From Ophioderma brevispina (taxonomy: Eukaryota; Echinodermata; Ophiuroidea; Amphilepidida; Ophiodermatidae), in assembly GCA_023653785.1 (NCBI GenBank), contig JAMKCH010022342.1, positions 1 through 64,000 of the forward strand: DNA of 64,000 bases. The letters run 5' to 3'. Below the pieces are notes generated by a model. The model did no database searches. It was not told the origin of the DNA and worked only from the letters and a program-made list of their open reading frames with translations. Positions 1 to 11,142 of this stretch are shown here, piece by piece (position 1 is the stretch's first letter; every line of letters starts with the position of its first letter). A program made the position numbers and the translations under genes.

Positions 1-409
1 AAGTTGCGGGTTCAACTCTGGGCAGCGCAATTCCACCCTAACGTGTGCGGGCCATCTCCAGGGATATATTAATAATAATGCATCCTGGAAACTAAGTATT
101 CATTTTCAAAATGAAAAATTGTAGGTTATTTAGCAAAATGAACACCAATTAAACAGCAAGTACAAAATGTACTCTCGACCCGCGTTTTGTTAAAAAAACA
201 GTCTTTCAAAGTCCAAGTTACAAGCATTATAGTATCCAGGGGATTGAAAAATCGCCGACCATCTAAAAGGATTCAGCTGAGGCCGGTCAGCAAAAACCTC
301 TAAGCAGTCTCGTTTGGATTTCTTTCCGATTTCGCATGAGTAGGAATAATATTATAGAGCAGGAGCAGAATATTCATAGGGTCCTTATTTACGGAGTTCG
401 TTCATGCCC
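1..409. other. Left edge, no gene seen; possible SINE tail at 1-100
   Basis: No coding region is supported here. The first 100 bases contain GGGTTCAACTC, which looks like an RNA polymerase III B box, followed by a short unique body and an AT-rich stretch with ATTAATAATAATG. This is the usual layout of the 3' part of a tRNA-derived SINE cut by the window edge. The rest (about 100-409) has no recognisable structure. The SINE reading is an inference from the B-box-like word only. Confidence 0.3.
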
Positions 410-1211
410 GACTACATCTAAGGTTTGACACCTTTTAGTAGTTAGTATGGACCCTCTGAATCAATGCAAGGTAGTTAGTGGTTGTCAAATTGTGGGTCAC
501 TTTTTCAATAGGGGCCAATTTACGTTTACCCAGGGTCAAAACTTTTAAATTATCCAATTACTGAAGTATGCCATGGTGTCCAGTATAGCACAGGATTCCA
601 AAAATGTATAGTTGGTACCAGTATATGACCATTGGTTAGAGTTATTGGGTAAAATGACTAAAGTGTAAAAAAGGTCAAACTCAGTTTTGTACAGGGGTCA
701 ACATGAAAGTTACTTGATTATATTTTAAAGCTTGACAAATTATTTGCCTGAGGAATGAGGACTCCCAAAATAGTATAGTTTTGATTATGTTAAATGTTTA
801 TTGACCGAGATGAATAAAAGTCAAAGAAGGTAATGCCAATTGGATTAGCTTGCCCCTATGCGACTATGTTGAAACATTTGTTTAATTTTTTACCAAAATT
901 GGAGCAACTTCTGATTATGACCCTGTACAAATGGAAATTGACCTTTCTTGCACGTTTAGCCATTTTACCCAAAAACCTAAACCAATGGTCATAGATGGTA
1001 CACAACACTATAATTTGTTTGGACTCCTTATGACTAGACGGACAATATGGCTACATTTCAAAATGATTTGAGTAATTTAAACGTTTGGACCCTGGTGTAA
1101 ACTTAAATGGCCCTATTGAAAAAGTGACACCACCATTTGACAACAACTAACTAACTTGCATTGATGTAGATGGTCCATACTAACTACCAAAGGTGTAAAG
1201 TTGAGATGTAG
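410..1211. repeat. Fold-back element, about 0.8 kb palindrome
   Basis: The two halves are inverted copies of each other. ACTACATCTAAGGTTTGACACC at the left end answers GGTGTAAAGTTGAGATGTAG at the right end. Further in, GGTCACTTTTTCAATAGGGG pairs with CCCTATTGAAAAAGTGACAC, GACCATTGGTTAGAG pairs with CTAAACCAATGGTC, and TTTGTACAGGGGTCA pairs with TGACCCTGTACAAA close to the centre near 810. Arms are roughly 300-400 bp with point and indel differences. No open frame of note lies inside, so it is probably a non-autonomous fold-back or long-TIR DNA element. No clear target-site duplication was found. Confidence 0.8.
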
Positions 1212-2290
1212 GGAACATTGAAACGATGATGTTGGACCAAGTCATTGCCTCCGCTCTATTATAAACAAATAAATCCCGGGTACTCGAATCACAATGTATT
1301 GGACAAGCTTTCAACGGATACTTCACCCATTAAAATGCAGAAAAACGCTTCTGAAAGATTGGAGGTCTAGAATTATTTAAGAAAACTATCCGTTGCCATT
1401 TATAGAAACAATGTTGAAGATACATTGTTTTTTTTTTTTTTATTCTAATTAAGTGTTCTCAAGAAATTTAAATAAATAGTATCATAGAAATCAGAGGGGA
1501 TACAATTAAAAAAAAAAAAAATGTAAGGAAACCAACAGAAAATAATAGAAGAAATAAAATGGACAACAGCTATTTTGAAAAGAGACACCGAATCTAAGGA
1601 TTTTGGAAAAAAAGAACTTAAAAAGGCCAAAATTAGAAGAGATGATACGGGAGCGAATAGAGATGTCAAACACTGGTCCAGAGCAAGATAGGTTTAACAT
1701 GGAGAAAAGCCAAATAGGTTGTGAACTAGGAAAGAGAAATTATGTCACTAAGACAATAGCATGGAATTACGATAATGGATCGAACTCCAATTTTCGAAGA
1801 AAAACATACCATGTCTAACAAAACGTATCATTAAAAGGTAAAGATAGTAATTGACCAAATTCTGAATATGAACCAAAAATCCGGAAAGATTAGATTATCC
1901 CGCTTTAGTCAGGATGAATTGCAATTTCTTGAGGATTTAAAATTCTTCAAATAATAAAAGTCCTGAATCTCCTCAGGATTTATTGATTGTCTTTACGGTG
2001 CTATTTCCATATGGATTGGGGAATCTATCGGTTCAAAAAGGAGTCCAATGTGTACATCAAACAGAAATCAGGTTGCGGCCACCAAGGGGCCAAAGGGGCA
2101 TGACTCAACATATTTATTCACCTGTGCCAACCCGCCCATTACCCCCCCAACCACACACTCCTTAAAATCAAGGCCCGCTTAGCATAATTAGAATATATGA
2201 CAATTTTCAAGAAAAGACGGGACCACGAAGGAAACCGAATCTAGTCTGAAAAATCAAATTCGAGGGTTGAAGAAAATGTTATTTAGCCAA
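1212..2290. other. Gene-free AT-rich stretch
   Basis: No gene is supported. A T-run near 1429-1441 and an A-run near 1508-1520 flank about 70 bases. An open frame from 1603 to 1818 is lysine-rich and AT-driven, with no motif I recognise. Nothing else of note is visible. Confidence 0.5.
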
Positions 2291-3517
2291 ATCAAAAAAC
2301 TCACATATTAATTAACACAAGTTGATTTTCTCGAAATAACTCGCTCGATAGATCATGCTTTGCATATGAATTACCTCTGAATATATTAGGTTTATTTGGT
2401 TGATCATTAGATCTATAGTTATACATACAACCTGTAGAAGTAAGTAAGCTCATGTTATCAACATCGTGCTCACGTTTTTGAACTAAATTGTTAAGGCTCT
2501 TCAATAGAGAAAACATTTCCAATATGAACTCGCTCTCATGTATCATGCCATTGGTTAACATCGTGCTCGCGAAATCTTTTATTAGAACTAAAGTACCTTA
2601 CTAAGCTGTTTCCATCTTGAAAATCGCTCCTTGGATCATGTAACTGGTACAAGGCTTAAACTTACCTGATTTCTGATGATTCCGGTCGATATAGTAATAC
2701 TAACCTCTCTGTACTTATTAGTACGGCTATGTAGTTATATATATCCCGTTCACGCATTGAAAGCTGTCCCTTAAAGTATAGCAATCATCATGCCTTAACT
2801 TGGCAGAAACCCATGAAAATGTTCAAACGTACGATGCTTAAGCTAAGCCTTGAACGTTTACACCGTTAATTATGAAATTAAACCATTTTAATTAATAAAA
2901 TGCATACATATGCATTTAGCAGTTACCCTCATTTGTTGATGTGTTCAAAGATAAGAATTTCCATTTAAAACCTAATTCCATAAAAATATGCCATCGTAAA
3001 CAAAGAAGAAAATTATGCTAACCGAAAAATCCTCAAAGGGTTTCGCCATATTCTACTGAACTATGGTTGTGCCAAGCATTGCAGCTAGCAAGAACGAACG
3101 GATTGAACATAAATCACGGCTAAGTTTAAGCATGATACCAGTTACATGATCCAAGGGAGCGAGTTTCAAGATGGAAACAAACTTATATGCAGATGTTGAG
3201 TTCTAATAAAAGATTTGCGCGAGACGATGTTAAAAAAAACATGCATGATACTGAGAGCGAGGTTTCAATTATTGGAAAATGCTTCTGAGTGATTGAATGA
3301 CATTAACGAATTTAGTTCACAAAACGTGAACACGATGTTGATAACATGAGCTTACTTAGCTTTACAGGTGTAGTATAATAGAGAGCTAAGGTCAAAACCA
3401 AATAAACCTAATATATGCAGAGTAATGCATATGCAAAAGCATGGATCTATCGGAGCGAGTTTCGAGATAGAAGAAGAAACAAGCTGTGTTAATTAATATG
3501 TGCGTTATTTTGATGTG
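2291..3517. repeat. Large fold-back element with about 400-bp inverted arms
   Basis: Left arm (about 2291-2670) and right arm (about 3115-3517) are inverted copies. CACATATTAATTAACAC at 2302 answers GTGTTAATTAATATGTG near 3487. The word for ATCATGTTATCAACATCGTG near 2450 recurs inverted as CACGATGTTGATAACATGAG near 3330, and GGATCATGTAACTGGTA near 2634 answers TACCAGTTACATGATCC near 3136. Several short imperfect subrepeats containing CTCGCTC occur within each arm. The roughly 440-bp spacer has no coding signal. This fits a non-autonomous long-inverted-repeat element. Confidence 0.8.
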
Positions 3518-6000
3518 GCATAAATACATTTTCTTCACCCATCGAGATTTAATTTCAGACTAGATTCAGGTCCGTCGGGCCCGTCTTTATTTAAAGGGTC
3601 TCTTTAAAATTTTCAACAATTACGTTCGCCAACTATGGGTATATTTTTGGTACATATTATTATAAGTAATATTGTTGATTGAAACATTGTCAGGTGGCAA
3701 AGGGCGTGACAAATAGTCAAAAATGATGTTTTTAACAACCCCCGCCCCCCCCCCCTCCCCACCCCCCCCATCCCGAGTTCCTGAACGTTTATGAAAGGGG
3801 TGGATAAAATATCCGATACTTCTTTATACGAAATTACAGAAAACATCGGATATGCTTCTCAATAGGCTATTCTAAAATTGTTTACAAAAACGATGTTCAG
3901 TCAACATTGGTCAACAGTGGTCTCTTTGCTGTCAACATAAGTTAAAAATACCATTCTAGTGGACGTATCCACTTCTTGAGAGAAGAAATTATAGAGGTGC
4001 GTGTTCGATCGCATTGGGACCTGATTTAACCAGAAATAGTATCGATTTTGATATAAAGATGTGAAAGTTTGATGTGAAAAAATAATCCAAAAAATGAAAA
4101 TAACAACAACAATCTCCCAAACTATAAAAAAAAAATCACATTAAAGCAGCTCTGGGCACATTGCAGAAAAATATGAAAAATTATTTCAATTAGCTTCGCC
4201 AAATGATGGTCTAGGCCATTGGATGAATACCAATATATTTTACACTTAAAAATAAAACCCAAAGCAGAGAGGGACATTAATAAGAGGCTAATAAAGAACA
4301 TCAGGTAATTGCTACATGAATATCATAGACTCGTACTCATTTATATTAAAACCATACCCGTCAAACAACGTGCATGCCGTGATAATCACCTTTGGCGTGC
4401 GTTTTCCTGTGTTACACGCCATTTCTGCGTCGTCTGCTGAATTAATGTCGCCGGCGACATTAATTATAAAATTATTCTGTTTACCTATGAGCGCGCTGAT
4501 TTGGGCTTAATAATTTCAGGTGTGGCCTAATTTATATAAAAGCTTTATAACCTGAAAAATCCAGAGGGTGCACTATTTTTCAAATGTGCCAGTGTCTCTT
4601 TCAAATAAATAAAAACGTTCCAGAAAATGGAAAAATTAAAAACGAACACGCTTACTTAGCAAGTTCGTGTTCTAGATTCGGGAATTCATGTATCGCAGCT
4701 TTCTATACGTATGACGGTATGTTTTTGTATCCGTCCTCGGGGAAATTCCATTGCCACATTCAATAGTATCCGTAGACTCCCTTGGTTTTCTGACATTGTA
4801 CAGTAAAGATTCAGGATAGGGCTCAACAATCATGGCCAACAGCTACAAATGTCTTGCTCATGACTCGCATTTGAACGTGGTTGCTCTAAAAAAAGCTAAT
4901 TTCATTATATATCTATGGATATTTAAGTGGTTGGTAGAGGGCGCTATATCATGCAAGTAATGCCCCATGATGGATGAAAAGTTTTGTTAAACTCGTTCTC
5001 GATCCTTTAATTTGAAAAATATTGAAATTATCATTTGGCAATGTGTGTCATTTGTTTATTAAGAGTTGAATGAGGGTTTTAGTGTACAGTTGGAGCGGTT
5101 AGAAAATATTAAGATATGTTAAGGAATGATGTTAACAGAGGAGCTAGAAAAGAGAAATCATCTATCCCCTTGGTGATGTTGCTTAGAGTTTATCTTTTTT
5201 CGGAGATCATCAGACGAAAGATATAATGCTTGTATATACAAACTCCGTGTGTTTATCATTGTGTCATATGTATTCATTTTTGGTTTTATTATTTGTAAGA
5301 TCATATATGATGTTAACATTTGGATTGGGTGGTAGTTTAGCTCTGACTAATTTGACCTCAATATTGGATCTTCTTAATGTTATTAGAGGAGCGTTTGGTG
5401 AAACGTGCTTTAGTTGTGAGCGTTCGATTATTGTAGATATGATTGCCTGGGGTAACAGGTGAAATGTGTATTTGGTAAAAAATACTAAAGGGGTTCATTT
5501 TGTTGTGGATTTTTGTTTTAATTTCCTGTAGTCTGCAGATTTTTTGTCTATTCTTGAATAAGACTGTTGTTCAATTAAGGTAGCGTTGTAGCCACAATCG
5601 ATGGGTCTAGACTTGAGGAGAATGACAATTTTCGACTAGTATCCGACTACAAATGCGAATGGCACCCTTAAAAGTGGCAGGTGGATTTTCTGAGTTACGT
5701 TCAATACATTGAAAATTTATCACATGGTTTTGTATAGATCATTGTTTTCAGAATGTCAGTATGCGAGACTTGAGGTTTGGAAGTCGATGCTTCAGAATTG
5801 GAATGTCTTATTCTACATTTTCTCTAGAATTTTGTGACATAAGAACAGGTAATGTATGGATTGAGATGATATTCAATGTTTGTTAAAATGATTAAATTTG
5901 AACGTGTGTTCTCTTATGCTGTGTATAGTCTTGTGCCCAATTCCAACAACAGGATGTTTCGTCCACATAATGTTTTTAAGACTTACTAATTCAAGATCTA
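3518..6000. other. Gene-free stretch with low-complexity C run
   Basis: No gene is supported. A C-rich low-complexity patch lies at about 3739-3770. A GTGTTCGATCGC word near 3999 resembles a B box but has no supporting SINE body. Open frames of 60-80 codons here have no recognisable motif or splice context. Confidence 0.5.
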
Positions 6001-6458
6001 CACTGCAAAAACGGTGGTGTTAACCTAAACACCATGGGTGTTAATTTTAACACCCTTCTGGAATCAATAGGGAACCGCACCCACTGGTGCTCGTTTACAC
6101 CATTTCGGTGTTTAATTAACACCAAGTTAGTATCATATTAACACCAATTTTGGTGTTATAATATATGATCTGACACCGTTTGGTGTTAATTTTACATCAC
6201 ATTCGGTGTTACTTATTTTTAACACTGCCAGTGTCAAATTGAAGACCCTCCTGGAATCAACACGGGACCGCACGGTGTTGTTGTTGTTTGCTTCTATACA
6301 CATGTTTACCTCTAATAAGCAGATCACCAAAATGCATAATCGAAATTGTGCAGCAACACCGAGTGGTTTTTAATACTAAATTTCAACACCAGAAACTAGC
6401 ACCGAGAAGCTTGACACCGACTTGGTGTTAAAATTTTAACACCCCAGTTTTTGCAGTG
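6001..6458. mobile_element. MITE with CACTGCAAAAAC ends and TA target duplication
   Basis: The left end reads CACTGCAAAAAC and the right end GTTTTTGCAGTG, a perfect 12-bp terminal inverted repeat. TA lies directly outside on both sides (5999-6000 and 6459-6460), as expected for Tc1/mariner-type TA insertion. The 458-bp body carries no transposase. It is packed with GGTGTTAA/TTAACACC words in both orientations, so much of it can fold into hairpins. It is a non-autonomous element. The superfamily is inferred from the TA duplication only. Confidence 0.85.
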
Positions 6459-6542
6459 TAAATGATGCCACATCAGCACCCTTGAGAATTTTGAAATATC
6501 TAAGATGACTGCCAAGATGGCCACCACGACATATAGAAAGCC

Positions 6543-7131
6543 ATATGCGGTGTTGGTTTTTGTCTAAGATTTAGGGGTCACCGAAGTAATTTCTGTCCTC
6601 ATCTCGTCATGTGAGTGCAACAAAGTCGTATCTGCATTTTCATGATTTTACAGGAGAAGCATTTTTGTGTTTCATTCTTTTGTGACTTTTGAAATGAAAA
6701 TAATTCTTACACACGATAAAAATGTATTTTTTTAAAATATCTTATAAATATTTCATTTCCCACTTAAGTCGACTAATTAGGAAGTAATTGGCTAATTAAA
6801 ATGTCGTATCTACATACAAGTTTTTGCGTGTGGTGCAACAAAGTCGTATCTACCAGTTACGACTTTGTTGCACGACACGGGAAATTCAATTTTGAGTGCA
6901 ACAAAGTCGTATCTACACCTAAATAGGCCTATTTATCTTAATAACTCTGCAATAAATTGAGACTGTCACCTGAAAAGTACATCAAATTAAGCGTAATGAT
7001 CTCCTTTTTCATTTTATTATAATACCCTTTCGCAAAAATGTCAGTTACGACTTTGTTGCACTCCATGACGAACGTAAGTGCGTTGGTTTACATTGTAAAT
7101 ACCAGATGGCCGTCAGATGGCCGACACATGC
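6543..7131. repeat. Palindromic element built on GTGCAACAAAGTCGTA
   Basis: The 16-mer GTGCAACAAAGTCGTA occurs near 6615, 6834 and 6896. Its inverse TACGACTTTGTTGCAC occurs near 6857 and 7046. The outer pair gives matching arms: CGTCATGTGAGTGCAACAAA on the left against the inverse of TTTGTTGCACTCCATGACG on the right. A central pair (6834-6873) forms a compact hairpin. Weaker outer matches are GCGGTGTTG near 6547 and CAACACCAT near 7133. No coding region is present. The most likely reading is a non-autonomous inverted-repeat element with internal copies of its end. Confidence 0.7.
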
Positions 7132-8795
7132 TACAACACCATACATCTTCATCTTCCTTTATTGTATTTTACTTATTACAACTGAAAAGTTGTTGGCAAG
7201 TTCACTGAGCAATTTTGCTGCTAAATTCGTATTTTTGATTAGTCTAAATCTATCTATTCGTATGACAGAGTTTTGATTTTCTTTATATCCTTCAGGATTT
7301 CAAGATATGAATTGAGAATCGAACTTGTTTAGTTGTTTCTGTTTACTGTTCATGATGTATGTTTTTAGTCAAGAATTTCTTATTTAAAACTAAATGAATG
7401 GCACGTACTTTAGCTATCTATCGCTAGACAGACATTATGCATACTGTTTTAAATAGTTTTGAAGATATATTGTATGCCGGTCAATGAGCAGCCCAACAAA
7501 AATGCACATTTGTCTCGACTCTTAATTTACGTTTGAAGCAATATCTTCAAACCTCAATCAAATTATCCGAGCGTTGGGCGAGTTCATCGTGTCAGTTCAT
7601 TACAAGTTTTCAACGATTCTATTCATTCTGAAAAGGTATATGCTTTATCCAGCAAAAGCAATTGCAACTTTACCGTGGTGTGTATTGAGCTGAGTCTGAA
7701 ACGTTTTGCATGGCGACTGGTTAATTGATGTTTTGAAATTGAAAATCTAAGCCATCCCCAAGATTTAATCTGTTCTTCAGAGTTAAATTCTTTTTCGTCA
7801 AGTATAGCGCTTCGCTCTTTTAAAGGTGCGTGTTTTGTTCGATTAGTCTTTTGGACCCCCTGATGTACCCGGGAAGTAGTATTGATTTGTGTATCAGATG
7901 AAAGGCGTATTTTTCTCCTGTCAAGTCCTGAAATTGACCCCTCAAAATCCATTTATTCCCAAGGATTCTAAACAACCAAAACCGCCTGTTTAGTGGTTAA
8001 CCATCAATATTAGCACAGTATGAATAGGGCTTTGCAATGTGCATTATTGCTTCTACCATCAACACGCAAGTTTGTTTCCCACGGTACTTGTGGGGCGTCG
8101 TATGCTTATTGTGCAAAAGTGCCAGGTTCTAGTTAAGCAGGAAACCCCTAATAGACATAAATCGTGAAACAAGCACCTTTAATATATCATTATTTAAGTA
8201 AGTAAGTAAATAAAGTAATTTAAATAACTAATTAACATTAACATGTATGTACGTTATGTTATTTCACCCAAAGGGCGGGGTATGGTTTATTATGATGGAA
8301 AAATGATTAGTCTGGATGGAAGGGGGAACTCAAAAGAAAAATTTCAACATTTAAATATGGGTTATCAGATAATGAATGAGAAAAGTGCACGCCTTAACAC
8401 CATTTAAATATTATACGAGACTAAACAAAAACAAATCAAAACAAAGTACACCGGACTCCTGATTATTCTTATAAAGATATTTTATATCTCTGCAATGAAG
8501 AGAACTTGAAAATGGTTTAAACTTGAAAGGTATAATTTATATATTAAAACAAAACTATCAACTTACCAAATAAATGACAAACTTGGCAAACTTATGTTAC
8601 TTAAAATTATATTTTTAAGTTTTGCTAGATAGTGATTTGCTTGTAAAATTTGGTGTGTGTGGGTTATGTATGTATTTTGTGCACTAAAAAGAGGGGGAAG
8701 GGACATGAATTATTTAAAACAAAGATTGTATACCAAGAAGCGAGTGATTGCGTGCGAGAATTAATTTGAGACGGTGGACCTTTTGTGACATTCAT
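7132..8795. other. Gene-free stretch with a partial MITE copy
   Basis: About 7995-8095 matches, in inverse orientation, part of the TTAA-flanked element at 28801-29127: it shares GTTAACCATCAATATTAGCACAG-like and CAAGTTTGTTTCCCAC words. It lacks both ends, so it is a fragment. A 109-codon open frame on the minus strand (7623-7952) has no recognisable domain and no clear splice context, and I do not call it a gene. Confidence 0.5.
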
Positions 8796-9428
8796 CCTCG
8801 TCTTACCAAGGCTTTTTTGGAACACGGTTTACCAGGGGGTGGTACCCCCCTCGAGAATTCGTTATAAGCACCCGATGCTTATGATTTTTGATACCAGTGG
8901 ATGCTTATGATCTTTCCATTGATACCCAAAAATAAGGACTAAAATTCTTAGTATGGCGTCAGATAATGTCATAAAGTCTGCGAGTCGGCCAAATAGAATT
9001 TTCCACCGAAAATAATCGAAAAATCCCGATGTTTGCGGCTAAAAAAAGGTTAGGGAATTGTCGGAATTTTAATGCGGTTTTTTCAGCTTTTAATGATGGC
9101 AATTGATATTTTTATACAAGTTAATAACGTTTTTGAGCATAACTGTGCATAATCATTTCAAAAAGATACTATAAGATATTCTTGGGTTGCAATCCCCCCC
9201 CCACCCACCCTTCGACTTTGAAAGCATACCTTAACCCCGGTGAAGGTGCTACATTCACATTTTTTGCGCTAAAATGCCGGAAAATATGAGCTAAGATAAT
9301 GATTACCAAGAAGAGTTTTTGCGCAAGCTTTTGGATTTTAGTGGCAGGAAGCAAAGTTCAGTGGAGGGGGTTGGTAACCATCCCCCCCCCCCAACCCCAC
9401 CCCCACCCACCTCCTTGGTAAGACGAGG
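8796..9428. mobile_element. Non-autonomous DNA transposon, copy 1 (CCTCGTCTTACCAAGG ends)
   Basis: The left end CCTCGTCTTACCAAGG and right end CCTTGGTAAGACGAGG form a perfect 16-bp terminal inverted repeat around a 633-bp body. The body includes a run of C near 9190 and another near 9383. Two open frames of 60-100 codons fall on these C/G runs and look like artefacts of low complexity. No transposase is present. A second copy lies 1.25 kb downstream. No clear target-site duplication can be read, so the superfamily is open. Confidence 0.8.
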
Positions 9429-10047
9429 GTTGACAACAAAACAAAGGGTCGATTCTTTGGAAGCTCCGGAAAATTTTACTTCCTATTCCATCAAAATGCT
9501 TCGGCCAAAAACTCAAGCAGCAAAATAGTAGGTTTAAAATGTGCACGGTCCTTTGTCCCTTGTGATATGTTTTGTGTTCTATTATTTTGTTATTTATTCG
9601 ATTATGACCATTGTTAAAATGGTAAATGCGCTTTTCGGGCCTACTGGTGGGCCCCAGCCATTTCATCCATTAAATGTTGCTTGGATTATTTTTGTTTTGT
9701 ATTGTGTCTAACCTGTATGTTTTTTTATTGAAATAAATATTAAATCTTGTATGAATCTGTTTGGTATTCATGGTTTCTATGATGTGCTGGAGGCCTTTTC
9801 ATGGCAGCCTTGATCCCGTTTACGTGGATATGTCGCACGTTAAAAAAAATACAAATTATTAGTATTTTTATTTTTATTATGATTGCTCAAACCATTTTGC
9901 CTCTTTGCTCGACTTTAAGCATGTTAAGCATTAGTTGTACAGTTTGATCCCACTCGGCCCGCCCCAAAAGTGTCTTCTCAATATGGAAATATGAGAAAGG
10001 AACATGTTCAAGGTAAAATAAGCTACACTAAAATTTCGGATTAAAAC
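9429..10047. other. Spacer between two related transposons
   Basis: No gene is supported. An AT-rich stretch around 9715-9760 contains AATAAA (near 9731), which could be a polyadenylation signal or a retroelement tail, but no coding region leads into it. Confidence 0.4.
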
Positions 10048-10643
10048 CCTCGTCGTACCAAGCCTTTTTTTTGCTAACCGGTTTTACCAAGGGGGGGTGG
10101 CCCCCTCGAGAATTTTTTAAAAAGCACTGAGCTTCTTGATTTTGATACCAGGGATAGCTATGGTTCCCCTCTTTCTATTGATACCAAAATAAGACCAACA
10201 TACCTAGTACTATGGGCGTCACAATGACGTCATCAAATCCGCAAGTCGGCAAAAAATTGGCATTTTCATAGAAAATAGGCCGAAAGAAAACCAATTTTGC
10301 GCTAAAAAACGTAGGAAATATCGGATGTTCCTGCGGTTTTCAGCGCTAAATGATGGCAATGGCTAGTTACATAAACAAAGATTTTAGAGCCATACTGTGC
10401 ATAATATTTTCAAAAATCCACCAGTTAAAATATCCTTTGTGGTGGCCAACCACCCCCCCCCCCCTTAACCTTCGACTTTGATGGCATAACCTAAACCCCG
10501 GTTAAGGTGCTACCTTCACAATGTTTTCGCTAAATGACCGCAAAAACGATGGAGAAACAGAGAGAACGATGACCTAGAAGCTTTTACGATTTTTTAGCGC
10601 TTTAGCGCACCGGAGCGAAGTTCGGGTAGGTAAGGACGCGGGT
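10048..10643. mobile_element. Non-autonomous DNA transposon, copy 2
   Basis: This copy is collinear with the element at 8796-9428. Shared words include CCCCCTCGAGAATT, TACTGTGCATAAT, CCTTCGACTTTG and AACCCCGGTTAAGGTGCTAC. The left end is CCTCGTCGTACCAAG; the right end has decayed to GGTAAGGACGCGG. The body differs by many substitutions and small indels, and the last C-rich segment of copy 1 is missing. The two copies have the same orientation. Confidence 0.75.
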
Positions 10644-11142
10644 TTTTGTTTTAGTTAAGGCCAATAAAAGAGTTTAAATTAAATCCTTTGGCTTTGAATT
10701 TAAATCTAATTATGATAAGTTAAGAATAGAGATAATTTAAATCATTATAGTTGAGTGGTAACAAAACTACAATCCTAAGGTCATCTTTTAAATCCCTGAA
10801 ATGTTGATGCTTAGAAAAGTTTGCATAAAGAAATATAATGTTATCCTACAATGTCACGAAAAGCAACACCGTCGGAGGGGAACAACTTTTATTCATCTCC
10901 ACTCAGGCATATTACAAATAGACAAATGTTGTCTATTTTTGTCAGTTTGCATTCATGACTGAAATTGATTGATTTCCTTGGTGCACTTAATTTCCAAGTG
11001 GTGATGAAATTGTCATACATTGCTTAAATTATTCGTATATTTTAATGTTGTATATTTGTTTCTGAACTCTGTTCCATTAATTTCCCGCAGTAGTGTCTCG
11101 ATCTCGGACCTTCTTGGTCCGTAAAGCATTTTGAGGAGCTGT

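Noticed and set aside
9169..9666. Open frames of 60-100 codons
   Set aside because: They fall on the C/G runs and end of a non-autonomous transposon.
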